Numbered from the stretch's first letter, positions 20,261-29,422 are shown. The stretch: DNA of 64,000 nt from Pseudomonas sp. SCA2728.1_7 (GCF_018138145.1 NZ_CP073104.1:6601001-6665000); one strand, 5' to 3'. The notes: generated from the letters alone by a model not told the origin. Program-made: numbers and translations.

Positions 20261-21988
20261 ATGAAGTACGAACCTTTGGCCAAATCGCTGATAGCGACCT
20301 CACTGGCACTCAGCTGTCTCATGGCTCACGCGGCGTCAGTCGCACCGGTTGCTGCCGAAAACGGCATGGTGGTCACCGCGCAACACCTGGCGACCCACGT
20401 GGGCGTCGACGTTCTGAAAAGTGGCGGCAATGCCGTCGATGCAGCGGTCGCTGTGGGGTACGCGCTGGCGGTGGTTTATCCCGCAGCCGGCAACCTCGGC
20501 GGTGGCGGCTTCATGACCATTCAATTGGCGGACGGGCGCAAGACCTTCCTCGACTTCCGCGAAAAAGCGCCGCTGGCGGCGACGGCCAACATGTACCTCG
20601 ACAAGGAAGGCAACGTCATTCCCGACCTGAGCACCCGTGGGCATTTGGCGGTGGGCGTGCCGGGCACTGTCTCTGGCATGGAACTGGCGCTGAGCAAATA
20701 CGGGACCAAACCGCGCAAGGAGATGATTGCCCCGGCGATCAAACTGGCGGAAGACGGTTTTGCGCTGGAGCAGGGTGATGTCGAGTTGCTGGAGTACGCC
20801 ACCGATGTGTTCAAGAAAGACATGCGCGATTCAGGCTCGATCTTCCTGCACAACGGCGAGCCGATGCAGGTCGGGCAGAAACTGGTGCAGAAGGATCTCG
20901 GCAAGACCCTGCGGACGATTTCCGAAAAAGGCGCCGACGGCTTCTATAAAGGTTGGGTCGCCGATGCCATCGTCACCTCGAGTCAGGCCAACAAAGGCAT
21001 CATCACCCAGGCCGACCTCGACAAATACAAGACCCGCGAACTGGCGCCGGTGGAATGTGACTACCGTGGTTATCATGTGGTCTCGGCGCCACCGCCAAGC
21101 TCCGGCGGGGTAGTGATCTGCCAGATCATGAACATCCTCGAAGGCTATCCGATGAAGGATCTGGGCTTCCATTCGGCTCAGGGTATGCACTATCAGATTG
21201 AAGCGATGCGCCACGCGTATGTTGATCGCAACAGCTACCTCGGCGATCCGGATTTCGTCAAAAACCCGATCGAGCACCTGCTGGACAAGAACTACGCGAC
21301 CAAGCTGCGTGATGCCATCCAGCCGCAAAAGGCCGGTGTGTCGGCTGAGCTAAAACCTGGTGTGGCGCCCCATGAAGGCAGCAACACCACGCACTATTCG
21401 ATCGTCGACAAGTGGGGCAACGCGGTGTCGGTCACCTACACCCTCAACGACTGGTTCGGCGCGGGCGTGATGGCGAGCAAGACCGGGGTGATCCTCAACG
21501 ATGAAATGGACGACTTCACCTCCAAGGTCGGCGTGCCGAACATGTACGGTCTGGTGCAGGGCGAAGCCAATGCGATTGCGCCGGGCAAGGCACCGTTGTC
21601 GTCGATGAGCCCAACCATCGTCACCAAGGACGGCAAAGTGGTGATGGTGGTCGGCACGCCGGGTGGCAGCCGCATCATTACCGCGACCTTGCTGACCATG
21701 CTTAACGTCATCGATTACGGCATGGGCCTGCAGGAAGCGGTCGACGCACCACGCTTCCACCAGCAGTGGATGCCGGAGGAAACCAACCTCGAAGACTTCG
21801 CCGCCAGCCCCGACACGAAGAAGATTCTCGAGAGCTGGGGCCACAAGTTTGCCGGGCCGCAGGACGCTAACCACATCGCTGCGATTCTGGTCGGCGCACC
21901 GTCGCTGGGGGGTAAACCGGTCGGCAAAAACCGTTTCTACGGCGCCAATGATCCGCGCCGCAACACCGGCTTGTCACTGGGTTACTGA
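20261..21988 (+). CDS. ggt: Gamma-glutamyltransferase
   Basis: A 575-residue periplasmic N-terminal nucleophile hydrolase that cleaves glutathione and transfers gamma-glutamyl groups. A signal peptide (about residues 1-25, ending AHAAS) is followed by the large subunit starting ENGMVVTAQHLATHVG. Autoprocessing should occur before Thr376 in NTTHYSIVDKWGNA, and this threonine is the nucleophile. The downstream GKAPLSSMSPTI and GTPGGSRI motifs complete the site. It may be co-transcribed with the cysteine hydrolase 66 bases downstream. Confidence 0.94.
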   Translation: MKYEPLAKSLIATSLALSCLMAHAASVAPVAAENGMVVTAQHLATHVGVDVLKSGGNAVDAAVAVGYALAVVYPAAGNLGGGGFMTIQLADGRKTFLDFREKAPLAATANMYLDKEGNVIPDLSTRGHLAVGVPGTVSGMELALSKYGTKPRKEMIAPAIKLAEDGFALEQGDVELLEYATDVFKKDMRDSGSIFLHNGEPMQVGQKLVQKDLGKTLRTISEKGADGFYKGWVADAIVTSSQANKGIITQADLDKYKTRELAPVECDYRGYHVVSAPPPSSGGVVICQIMNILEGYPMKDLGFHSAQGMHYQIEAMRHAYVDRNSYLGDPDFVKNPIEHLLDKNYATKLRDAIQPQKAGVSAELKPGVAPHEGSNTTHYSIVDKWGNAVSVTYTLNDWFGAGVMASKTGVILNDEMDDFTSKVGVPNMYGLVQGEANAIAPGKAPLSSMSPTIVTKDGKVVMVVGTPGGSRIITATLLTMLNVIDYGMGLQEAVDAPRFHQQWMPEETNLEDFAASPDTKKILESWGHKFAGPQDANHIAAILVGAPSLGGKPVGKNRFYGANDPRRNTGLSLGY

Positions 21989-22001
21989 GGGGCGTAAAAA
22001 G

Positions 22002-22023
22002 GGGGCGGGCTCACGTCCGCCCC
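22002..22023 (+). other. GC-rich hairpin after ggt
   Basis: GGGGCGG and CCGCCCC flank a 8-base loop. There is no following T run, so it may be a processing or weak termination site rather than an intrinsic terminator. Confidence 0.4.
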
Positions 22024-22054
22024 TGTCTCGAGGACTGATCAAGGAAGGCTCATC

Positions 22055-22588
22055 ATGACCACCGCATTACTGATCATCGACGTCCAGCGCGCCCTCTGCT
22101 CGGGCGAATACCAGTGCCATGACATTCACCGGGTGATCGACACCATCAACGGTCTCAGCACCCGCGCCCGACAGGCAGGTGTGCCGGTGGTGCTGATTCA
22201 GCACGAAGAAAAGGACAGCCCGTTGGCCCAGGGTGCCGAAGGCTGGCAATTGGCCGAAGGGCTTGAGACATCGCCCAAAGACCTGCGCGTACGCAAAACC
22301 ACCCCGGACTCGTTCTACCAGACTGACTTGCGCAAACTGCTGCCGAGCGAAGACTTCGAGCAACTGGTCATCTGCGGTCTGCAAACCGATTACTGCGTCA
22401 ACGCCACCGTGCGCCAGGCCCATCAACTGGGTTATGACGTGGTGCTTGCCGCCGATGCGCATTCCACTGTCGACAATGGCAACATGAGTGCCGAAGACAT
22501 CATCGCCGAGCACAACAAGGATCTGGCGCACCTGACTGGCTCCGTGGCGCGTATCGATGTCAAACCCGCAGCCGACATCACGTTCTGA
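22055..22588 (+). CDS. Isochorismatase-family cysteine hydrolase
   Basis: A 177-residue alpha/beta hydrolase of the nicotinamidase/isochorismatase fold. The catalytic triad is visible as Asp9 (ALLIIDVQ), Lys81 (VRKTTPDSF) and Cys114 (GLQTDYCVNATVR). The family includes isochorismatase and amidases for carbamoyl compounds; the substrate is not predictable here. The start is ATG 22055, preceded by AAGGAAGG. A REP pair lies directly downstream. Confidence 0.88.
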   Translation: MTTALLIIDVQRALCSGEYQCHDIHRVIDTINGLSTRARQAGVPVVLIQHEEKDSPLAQGAEGWQLAEGLETSPKDLRVRKTTPDSFYQTDLRKLLPSEDFEQLVICGLQTDYCVNATVRQAHQLGYDVVLAADAHSTVDNGNMSAEDIIAEHNKDLAHLTGSVARIDVKPAADITF

Positions 22589-22605
22589 CAACCCACGCAA
22601 AACCC

Positions 22606-22695
22606 TGTGGGAGCGAGCCTGCTCGCGAAGGCAGTGTGTCAGTCGACATTGATCGTGGCTGATCCACCGCTTTCGCGAGCAGGCTCGCTCCCACA
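22606..22695. repeat. Paired REP palindrome (type TGTGGGAGCGAGCC)
   Basis: Two inverted GGGAGCGAGCCTGCTCGCGA arms spaced by about 40 bases, after the cysteine hydrolase gene. Confidence 0.9.
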
Positions 22696-22786
22696 GTGAT
22701 TGCTAAACCCTGATTGCGATGCACATCAGGGATTTCCGCTGGCTGCACTGGCATACTGCGCGCCGTCCGAAGAATGGAATCTCTCG

Positions 22787-23806
22787 ATGTTCGCGATCTC
22801 CCTGCGTCATGCCTTGCTGCTGACCGCCCTTGCGTTTGCCTCTGTTACCCACGCCAGCAGTTTCGATTGCGCCAGCGCTGTCAGCAAAACTGAAAAAGCC
22901 ATTTGCGCCGATCCGGATCTCTCGCGCCTCGACGAGCAACTCGCGGCGCGCTGGCGGTCGACCCTGGCCAAGGTTGACGATCCGAAAGCGCTTAAAGCGG
23001 ATCAGCGAGGGTGGCTTAAGCAACGTAATCAATGTGACGATCTGGCGCCCTGTTTACACCGGCAGTACCTGATGCGTCTCACCGCTCTTGAATACATGGT
23101 CAAACCGTTTTCCTGGGACGCCACTTGGCAGCTCATTCCCTGGGGCGTTTCGGAAGGGGCAGAAATCACCACCAGGCGCCAGGATGCTTCTCACATCGCC
23201 TTCGACATTTCAGCAGCGAACGGCTCCCACTCGGGTGAACTGGAAGGCATCGCAACGATAGAGGGGACGCAGGCCCGTTACGAGCAGGGAGAGTGTGTTT
23301 TAACCTTCAAAGCCCTAAACGGGGTGATGGATGTGGCACAGGATGGCGCGGATTCCGATTGCGGCGCCGGAATGGGCGTTTACTACGGTGGACGGTATGT
23401 GGCATCGAGGCAAACAGTCCTGGTCGACTATGATTTGCTCACACTGGGTGTGGCACAAACCCAGCGGGAAAACGCAATGTTGCACACGCTGCTTAAGGGC
23501 GACTATCAGACGCTCCTGCAAAACTGCGGCTTGAAGATGGACGGTGAGTCCTCTGAAGACGTACCGAACAGTGAGGTCAGCAACTATTGGGTCCGGGGAT
23601 TGCCGTCGAGCAACGCGGCGATTGTCATGCGTGCACCGAATGAGCAGTTCTGGATCATAGTCCTGGTGCCCCAGGCTGGGGGTAAAACCCTCGCGCGTTA
23701 CTACACCAATGTTGCGCAATGGAAAGGGCGCATGCCGGACGTCCTGCAAGCCTGGTATGCAAGTAAAGGCGGGGAAGGCTATATGCCGCTGGATTTCGTG
23801 CCCTGA
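22787..23806 (+). CDS. Secreted protein with an LprI-like (DUF1311) N-terminal domain
   Basis: A 339-residue protein with a signal peptide (residues 1-23, ending THASS). The next 80 residues hold the DUF1311/LprI pattern: FDCASAVSKTEKAICADPDLSRLDEQL, then DQRGWLKQRNQC and APCLHRQYLMRLTALE. This cysteine spacing is shared with MliC/LprI lysozyme inhibitors and with many proteins of unknown role. The C-terminal 230 residues are not recognised and are acidic in parts. ATG 22787 gives a proper signal peptide; the longer frame does not. Confidence 0.75.
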   Translation: MFAISLRHALLLTALAFASVTHASSFDCASAVSKTEKAICADPDLSRLDEQLAARWRSTLAKVDDPKALKADQRGWLKQRNQCDDLAPCLHRQYLMRLTALEYMVKPFSWDATWQLIPWGVSEGAEITTRRQDASHIAFDISAANGSHSGELEGIATIEGTQARYEQGECVLTFKALNGVMDVAQDGADSDCGAGMGVYYGGRYVASRQTVLVDYDLLTLGVAQTQRENAMLHTLLKGDYQTLLQNCGLKMDGESSEDVPNSEVSNYWVRGLPSSNAAIVMRAPNEQFWIIVLVPQAGGKTLARYYTNVAQWKGRMPDVLQAWYASKGGEGYMPLDFVP

Positions 23807-23830
23807 CCCGCATCAATCCTGCTGGCGTCC

Positions 23831-23856
23831 GAGGGGCTGTGAAACCACAGCCCCTC
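23831..23856. terminator. Hairpin between convergent genes
   Basis: GAGGGGCTGTG and CACAGCCCCTC form an 11-bp stem around AAAC. It overlaps the TetR stop codon by two bases and lacks a T run on either side, so it may be a weak bidirectional terminator. Confidence 0.5.
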
Positions 23857-24499
23857 AAGTCGCAAACAAAACCCCACGAATCTCACCCACCCGCGGCGCT
23901 ACGACCACGCCCTCCAGCACCATCCGGGTAATCGTCTGCGCCGCCGTTTGATAATCCTCATCCTGCGGCACTTCGCGCCCCATGATCTGGCCCATCTGCC
24001 AGCCGATGTTGGTGTACGTGCGCGTCGCCGACCAGATGAACAGCATCAAATGCTCCGGATCTACCGGCGCGAGCAAACCGCGCTCGATCCAGCTGCGCAG
24101 GCATTCAACATTGCGCCGCGCTTCGGCCTGCAACAGATCGCGGCACTCATCCGGCAACTGGCGACCGCCCAGCAGCAACTCGCCACTGAACACCTTGGCA
24201 ATCGCCGGATGCTCGCGGGCAATACGAACTCGCGCGGCCACGTAAGCGCGCAGCCCCGTCAGCGGATCATCGCTTTCACGCAGCACCGCCGAGGCTTCCA
24301 GCAACGGCTCGACAAACCCCAGCAGCACTTTGCTGTAGAGGTTTTCCTTGGTCTGGAAGTAGTAGTACAGATTGGCCTTGGGCACGCCGGCACGCGCCGC
24401 GATATCGCGGGTCTGGGTTGCGTCGAAGCCGTTGGCGGCAAACTCTTCGCTGGCGGCGGCGAGGATCAACTGCTCGTTGCGTACGCGGATGGCACTCAT
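23855..24499 (-). CDS. TetR-family transcriptional regulator
   Basis: A 214-residue repressor. The N-terminal helix-turn-helix spans AAASEEFAANGF to TRDIAARAGVPKANLYYYF. The C-terminal region (LMLFIWSATRTYTNIGWQ) resembles the YcdC/RutR-like ligand domain. ATG 24499 (MSAIRVRNEQ) is chosen over the longer frame because it starts right before the HTH. A near-palindrome at 24551-24574 lies between this gene and the divergent GNAT gene and is a candidate operator. Confidence 0.88.
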   Translation of the reverse strand: MSAIRVRNEQLILAAASEEFAANGFDATQTRDIAARAGVPKANLYYYFQTKENLYSKVLLGFVEPLLEASAVLRESDDPLTGLRAYVAARVRIAREHPAIAKVFSGELLLGGRQLPDECRDLLQAEARRNVECLRSWIERGLLAPVDPEHLMLFIWSATRTYTNIGWQMGQIMGREVPQDEDYQTAAQTITRMVLEGVVVAPRVGEIRGVLFAT

Positions 24500-24550
24500 G
24501 GACACACAGGCTGGCTGGACGGCATGGAAAGATTCTGGCGATTTTGGTTT

Positions 24551-24574
24551 CGCAATATACAAAACTATATAGCG
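24551..24574. promoter_or_regulatory. Candidate TetR operator
   Basis: Arms CGCAATATA and TATATAGCG, which match in 8 of 9 positions, flank the spacer CAAAAC. It sits 50 bases upstream of the TetR start and 70 bases before the divergent acetyltransferase, in the expected promoter zone. Confidence 0.5.
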
Positions 24575-24642
24575 ATGAGGCCAGCATACTCGAAGGGCAG
24601 CGCTATGCTGTTTCGATCATTGATTGGAAACGGAGCGGGCGT

Positions 24643-25101
24643 ATGACTCTTCAGACAGTGCGCGCCGCCCCGACACATCTGGATGCGGTGGCGGCGTTGT
24701 TCGACGCTTATCGAGGTTTTTACCAGCAGCCGTCGAACCTTGTGCAATCGCGAGCCTTCATCGCTGAACGTATGGCTGCCAGCGAATCGGCGATTTTTCT
24801 TGCTCAGGATGAACACGGTGAAGCGCTGGGTTTCGTGCAGTTGTATCCGACGTTCTCGTCCATTGATGCGCACCGCACCTGGCTGCTCAGCGATCTGTTC
24901 ACCGCGCCCGACGCCCGTGGGCGGGGCGTGGGTCGATTGCTGATGAACACTGCACGCGACTTCGCCTTGGCGACCGGCGCCAAAGGGCTGGTGCTGGAAA
25001 CCGCCACCGACAACTTCACGGCGCAAGGCCTGTACGAGTCCCTCGGCTACATACGCGACAGCGGTTATTACACCTACATCCTCGACTTGCGGCAGGGCTG
25101 A
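24643..25101 (+). CDS. GNAT-family N-acetyltransferase
   Basis: A 152-residue acetyltransferase with the acetyl-CoA loop APDARGRGVGRLLM and the C-terminal signature TAQGLYESLGYIRD. The start ATG 24643 follows CGGAGCGGGC. It is divergent from the TetR gene, so it may be its target. The substrate is unknown. Confidence 0.85.
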   Translation: MTLQTVRAAPTHLDAVAALFDAYRGFYQQPSNLVQSRAFIAERMAASESAIFLAQDEHGEALGFVQLYPTFSSIDAHRTWLLSDLFTAPDARGRGVGRLLMNTARDFALATGAKGLVLETATDNFTAQGLYESLGYIRDSGYYTYILDLRQG

Positions 25102-25229
25102 GCAAGTTTTTTTGCCGATTTCCCCAATTCAGGCTTTCGCCCGAGCGCCGCTCTCTCTAGAATCCGCCCGGCCTTCGCAATGAAGGCGCAATGCCATCAT
25201 CTGGTTATGTACACATAGGGACGGACATC

Positions 25230-25865
25230 ATGCAATTCGGGAAAATTCTGGCGCTGGGGCTGGTACTTGCGCTGGGCGGTTGTGCCAGTTTCACCAAAGA
25301 CGAAGTGGCGCCGGTGACCATGCCGTCGATGGCCAGCTATACCAACAAGCCAAACGTCTACGTCGATTTCGATTTCTACCAGGGTGAGCCGAAAAGTGGC
25401 TCCGCCGTGGAAGTGCCACAAGCCCGTGATCAACTGAAACCACAGCTGCAAAAAATCCTCACTGACTCGGGTCTGTTCGGCCGTGTCACCCTGGATGAAT
25501 TCCAGAAGCAGCCGGGCGATTACAGCCTGCGTCTGAAAATGTACAACCATCCGCCGAATGCCGGTTCCATGGTACTGGCCTTCATCAGCGGCTTCAGCAT
25601 GATGGTGATTCCAGCGTATGGTACCGATCAGTACACCTTGAGCCTGGAAGGCATGGATGGCCAGGGTCAGGCCCTGACCACCGCGAGCAACCACGATGCG
25701 GTCGGCACCTGGTTCGGCATCTGGTTTATCCCGCTGATGGCCAACACGCCTAAAGAAGCGGTGAATGACACCTTCACCCGTCAGGTCAATGCGCTGCTCA
25801 AGCAGATGGTTGATAGCAAGAACCTGAAGTACTCGGCACTCGAAACCGGTATTCCTCGGGCTTGA
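25230..25865 (+). CDS. Lipoprotein of unknown function
   Basis: A 211-residue predicted outer-membrane lipoprotein. The signal peptide MQFGKILALGLVLALGGC ends in the lipobox ALGGC with Cys18. The mature part has a hydrophobic stretch (MVLAFISGFSMMVIPAYG) that could insert in the membrane. ATG 25230 gives a clean signal; the longer frame starts before it without a ribosome site. The convergent downstream gene also codes for a lipoprotein. Confidence 0.78.
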   Translation: MQFGKILALGLVLALGGCASFTKDEVAPVTMPSMASYTNKPNVYVDFDFYQGEPKSGSAVEVPQARDQLKPQLQKILTDSGLFGRVTLDEFQKQPGDYSLRLKMYNHPPNAGSMVLAFISGFSMMVIPAYGTDQYTLSLEGMDGQGQALTTASNHDAVGTWFGIWFIPLMANTPKEAVNDTFTRQVNALLKQMVDSKNLKYSALETGIPRA

Positions 25866-25873
25866 TGCGAAAC

Positions 25874-25901
25874 AAAAGAGCCGCGATTGCGGCTCTTTTT
25901 T
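25874..25901. terminator. Bidirectional terminator between two lipoprotein genes
   Basis: AAAAGAGCCGC and GCGGCTCTTTT flank the loop GATT, followed by more T on the plus strand and by A-rich sequence on the left, so it can serve both convergent genes. Confidence 0.85.
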
Positions 25902-25906
25902 TGCCC

Positions 25907-26452
25907 TTACTTCAGGGCCTGAATGAACTGTGGATCGCTGTACAGTTCTTTCAGCAAGTCACGCACCATCGGGTTGTAAGCGTTGACCGCGTTCGGGATG
26001 GCAATGAAGCCGAAGAAGCTGCTGCTCCACTGGCTGCTGACATTCTTGGTCGCGTCGTACACCACATCGTTGCCGTTGAGCAGGGTGAAACGTGCAGCAA
26101 GTTTGCCGTCGCCCGTGCCCATGCCGGCGGACAGTTCGTTGTTCACCACCAGCACTTTCAACTGACGCTGAGCCTGCGGATCAAGCAGGCCGGCCTTGCG
26201 CAGTTCTTCGGTGATCGCATCCTGAATGTGCGCCGGGATGCTGCCGGACGGCGAGCGAACCGGATTGGCACGCACCACCAGCGAACCTTCACCGGACTCG
26301 GCCGTAACTTGAGGATTGCTGATCGCATGTAACGGTGGGGTTTGCTTGAGCTTCTGCACGTTCTCGAAGCTTGGCTCGTAGCGGGTCATGGTCATGCCAC
26401 AGCCTTGCAGCAGCACGGCCAGCATCGGGATCAACAACAGCGACTTCTTCAC
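25907..26452 (-). CDS. Lipoprotein of unknown function
   Basis: A 181-residue lipoprotein with signal MKKSLLLIPMLAVLLQGC and lipobox LLQGC at Cys18. The mature domain contains KVLVVNNELSAGMGTGDGKL and WSSSFFGFIAIPNAV. I do not recognise a named family. It is convergent with the previous lipoprotein and shares its terminator. Confidence 0.78.
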   Translation of the reverse strand: MKKSLLLIPMLAVLLQGCGMTMTRYEPSFENVQKLKQTPPLHAISNPQVTAESGEGSLVVRANPVRSPSGSIPAHIQDAITEELRKAGLLDPQAQRQLKVLVVNNELSAGMGTGDGKLAARFTLLNGNDVVYDATKNVSSQWSSSFFGFIAIPNAVNAYNPMVRDLLKELYSDPQFIQALK

Positions 26453-26505
26453 GGCAGTTCCTTGCGTGGGAATAGAGGAGGGCGCGAATTATGGGCAGAG
26501 TGCCA

Positions 26506-26823
26506 TCATTGAGCAACCTTGTTCGTTTGGCCTTTTAGCAATTGCTCGATCTGCGCCAACTCCCACGTACTGAGCAGGCTCACCGGGTCGGTGCCAAAGC
26601 GCTGCCAACGCTCTAGAGAGCCTTCTTGTCCATCTCCGCTGCGGGCGGATTCACAGTGATGTAATCGCCCCTCGGCAAAATCCAACAGCAGACGCCAGCC
26701 GTCGATATCGACTGTGACCAGTCCGGTCTCGGCAGGCGCTTCGCAGACTTTGAACGCGAGCACACCGAGCGCCGCTTCACGCAAACGCTGGCACACTTCG
26801 CGGGACGTCAGAAATGCAGACAT
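26506..26823 (-). CDS. Small protein of unknown function (DUF7693-like)
   Basis: A 105-residue soluble protein with no signal. It starts MSAFLTSREVCQRLREAALG at ATG 26823, where the upstream bases give a plausible ribosome site; the longer frame extends into the SulP promoter region. DGWRLLLDFAEGRLHHCESA and WQRFGTDPVSLLSTWE are the most family-like segments. Function is unknown; the DUF name is recalled and not verified. Confidence 0.6.
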   Translation of the reverse strand: MSAFLTSREVCQRLREAALGVLAFKVCEAPAETGLVTVDIDGWRLLLDFAEGRLHHCESARSGDGQEGSLERWQRFGTDPVSLLSTWELAQIEQLLKGQTNKVAQ

Positions 26824-26980
26824 GTCGAACTCGATGAACAGAGGAGCGCGCCAGCATAAAGCCCGAACCCACAAGTGTCAGCGTTCACTGGCCCGATCCG
26901 CGACAATTCCGTAACATCCGCAACCCTCTTTTTCCCGAACACCTGCAGCCGCGCTCGACGGCCGCTCAATCAGGTAAGCC

Positions 26981-28426
26981 ATGAAACCGATTCGTCTGCG
27001 CGCCGATGTCCTGGCCGGACTCACCACCTCGTTTGCCCTGTTGCCCGAATGCATTGCGTTCGCGCTGGTGGCGCACCTCAATCCGCTGATGGGCCTGTAC
27101 GGCGCGTTCATCATTTGTACGCTGACGGCGTTGTTCGGCGGGCGGCCGGGCATGGTCTCCGGCGCGGCGGGTTCGATGGCCGTGGTCATCGTCGCGCTGG
27201 TGGTGCAACACGGCGTGCAGTATTTGCTGGCGACGGTGTTGCTTGGCGGTTTGATCATGATGGCGTTCGGGCTGCTGCGCCTGGGCAAACTGGTGCGCAT
27301 GGTGCCGCATCCGGTGATGCTCGGTTTCGTCAACGGCCTGGCGATCATCATTGCTTTGGCGCAACTGGAGCACTTCAAGAGCGGTGAAGACTGGCTCAGC
27401 GGCACGCCGTTGTACCTGATGACCGGCCTGGTGCTGCTGACCATGGCCATCGTCTATATTCTGCCGCGTCTGACAAAAACGGTGCCGCCAGCACTGGTGG
27501 CGATCCTCGGCGTCGGCCTGCTGGTCTACCTGTTCGGCCTGCCGACCCGCACCCTCGGCGACATGGCGCACATTGCCGGTGGCTTGCCGACCTTCGCCTT
27601 GCCGGATATTCCGTGGAATCTTGAAACCCTGCGCATCATTGCGCCTTACGCGATTTTGATGGCGCTGGTCGGTTTGCTGGAAACCCTGCTGACGTTGAAC
27701 CTCACCGATGAAATCACCGAAACCCGTGGCTATCCGGATCGTGAGTGCGTGGCGCTCGGTGCGGCGAATATGGTCTCGGGTGCGTTCGGCGGTATGGGTG
27801 GGTGCGCGATGATCGGCCAGACCGTGATCAACCTCAGTTCCGGTGGGCGCGGGCGTTTGTCAGGCGTGGTCGCGGGGGTGCTGATTCTGTTGTTCATTCT
27901 GTTTCTGTCGCCGTTGATCGAGCGTATTCCGCTGGCGGCGCTGGTGGGTGTGATGTTTGTGGTGTCGCAGCAGACTTTTGCCTGGGCGTCGTTGCGGGTG
28001 GTGAACAAAGTGCCGCTCAACGATGTGCTGGTGATCATCGCTGTGACCACTATCACCGTGTTTACTGATCTGGCCACTGCGGTGCTGTGCGGCATCATTA
28101 TCGCCGCGCTTAACTTTGCCTGGCAGCAGGCTCGCGAGTTGTACGCCGATGAGCATCTGGAGGCTGACGGCACCAAGCTTTATCGTTTGCATGGCACGTT
28201 GTTTTTTGCCTCGACTGCGCCGTTTCTCAATCAGTTCGATCCGGCTAATGATCCGGCTCGGGTGACTTTGGATTGTCGGCATTTGAGTTTTGTCGATTAT
28301 TCGGCGATTGCGGCGTTGAAGACTTTGCGCGAGCGTTATGCCAAGGCGGGGAAGCATTTGCAGGTGTTTCATTTGTCTGAGCGGTGCAAGAAATTGCTGA
28401 AGCGGGCGGGTGAGGAGCATCACTGA
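26981..28426 (+). CDS. SulP-family anion transporter with a STAS domain
   Basis: A 481-residue inner-membrane carrier of the SLC26/SulP family. About 12 membrane segments include GAFIICTLTALFGGRPGMVSG and the signature GYPDRECVALGAANMVSGAFGG region. From about residue 390 a cytoplasmic STAS domain follows (LHGTLFFASTAPFLNQFDP, VTLDCRHLSFVDYSAIAAL). Substrates in the family range over sulfate, bicarbonate and dicarboxylates and cannot be fixed here. The start ATG 26981 has CAGGTAAG upstream. Confidence 0.92.
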   Translation: MKPIRLRADVLAGLTTSFALLPECIAFALVAHLNPLMGLYGAFIICTLTALFGGRPGMVSGAAGSMAVVIVALVVQHGVQYLLATVLLGGLIMMAFGLLRLGKLVRMVPHPVMLGFVNGLAIIIALAQLEHFKSGEDWLSGTPLYLMTGLVLLTMAIVYILPRLTKTVPPALVAILGVGLLVYLFGLPTRTLGDMAHIAGGLPTFALPDIPWNLETLRIIAPYAILMALVGLLETLLTLNLTDEITETRGYPDRECVALGAANMVSGAFGGMGGCAMIGQTVINLSSGGRGRLSGVVAGVLILLFILFLSPLIERIPLAALVGVMFVVSQQTFAWASLRVVNKVPLNDVLVIIAVTTITVFTDLATAVLCGIIIAALNFAWQQARELYADEHLEADGTKLYRLHGTLFFASTAPFLNQFDPANDPARVTLDCRHLSFVDYSAIAALKTLRERYAKAGKHLQVFHLSERCKKLLKRAGEEHH

Positions 28427-28479
28427 TTATCTGGCTTACTGGGTACATATCCGTTGCTGCGGGTGTTGCTGATTAGGGT

Positions 28480-28800
28480 TCCGCCCTTACGGCGGGTCAC
28501 TTTTTCCAGACGCCGAAAAAGTAACCAAAAAGGCTTGCTCCTGCGTGCGGCCCGCTCGCTGGGGCTCGGGGTTCCTTCGCTGCGGGATCGATCCGGGCGC
28601 AGCGCCTACGGTTTGCTTCGCTGCACCTCCTCTCGCTGTGTTTGGCTTCGCCAAACGGTCGCTGCGCTCCCACCCCCGGATCAATCCCTCCACTCAGCCT
28701 TCCGACGTCGCCCGTGGATCAAGATCAAGAGCTGCAGCCGAGCTAACGCTCATCCTGTTGAGTGGGGCGGCTTTGCCGCTTGGGTTGTACGCACGTTAAA
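28480..28800. repeat. Long low-complexity intergenic element, Pseudomonas-type
   Basis: The stretch begins CCGCCCTTACGGCGGGTCAC and continues through CGCCGAAAAAGTAACC, then GC-rich short palindromes such as TTTGGCTTCGCCAAA. It has no coding frame with an acceptable start or bias. I recall this kind of element as a frequent intergenic block in fluorescent pseudomonads, but cannot check copy number here. It fills the gap between the SulP gene and the next REP pair. Confidence 0.55.
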
Positions 28801-28802
28801 AC

Positions 28803-28890
28803 TGTGGGAGCGAGCCTGCTCGCGATGGCGGTATGTCACTCAAAGATGCTTTGAATGACATACCGCTATCGCGAGCAGGTCAGCTCCAAC
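28803..28890. repeat. Hybrid REP pair
   Basis: The left arm is of the TGTGGGAGCGAGCC class. The right arm reads CGCGAGCAGGTCAGCTCCAAC and is mutated from both classes. It lies upstream of the convergent AhpD-like gene end. Confidence 0.75.
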
Positions 28891-28909
28891 AGGTTTTGCG
28901 TGGCCGGAT

Positions 28910-29422
28910 TCAGATGGCGGGGAAGTCAATATCGGTCAGCGCCGCGTTGTTCAGGTAGTTGGTCAGGCTCTGCACTGCCACCAGTGCGATCACTTCGATG
29001 ATCTTCACGTCGTCGATGCCGGCAGCCCGGGCGGCGGCGATCTGTTCGTCACTCAAATGGCCGCGACTTTCGGTCAACTGACGGGCGAGGGTGGCGTAGG
29101 CGTTGAGTTCGCCTTGGCGGGCGGCGACGATGTCTTGCGCCGAGAGCCCGGCCTTGCCGGCAAACAAGGTGTGTGCGGCCAGGCAGTAGTCGCAACCGTT
29201 GACCTGTGAGGTGGCGAGGTACACGGCTTCTTTTTCCTGGGCGCTCAGCGAGGTTTTGCCGAGGATCGCCGAGGCTTGCACGTAGGTTTCGAGGGCCACT
29301 GGTGCTTTGGCCAGGGTGGTGAAGACGTTGGGCAGGAAACCGATTTTCTTTTTCACGCCTTCCAGCACAGGGCGGCTGGCGTCGGTGGCGGTTTCGAGGC
29401 TGATAGCGTGGATGCGGCTCAT
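28910..29422 (-). CDS. Carboxymuconolactone decarboxylase / AhpD-like protein
   Basis: A 170-residue alkylhydroperoxidase-like protein with the redox motif NGCDYCLAAHT, where the two cysteines and the histidine form the AhpD-type active site. The start is ATG 29422 (MSRIHAISLETATDA). It is divergent from an AraC-type regulator 131 bases away, a pairing often used to control such genes. Confidence 0.9.
   Translation of the reverse strand: MSRIHAISLETATDASRPVLEGVKKKIGFLPNVFTTLAKAPVALETYVQASAILGKTSLSAQEKEAVYLATSQVNGCDYCLAAHTLFAGKAGLSAQDIVAARQGELNAYATLARQLTESRGHLSDEQIAAARAAGIDDVKIIEVIALVAVQSLTNYLNNAALTDIDFPAI

Noticed and set aside
28480..28800. tRNA or rRNA fragments in the long intergenic element
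   Set aside because: No cloverleaf, no anticodon-type loop and no CCA end could be drawn.
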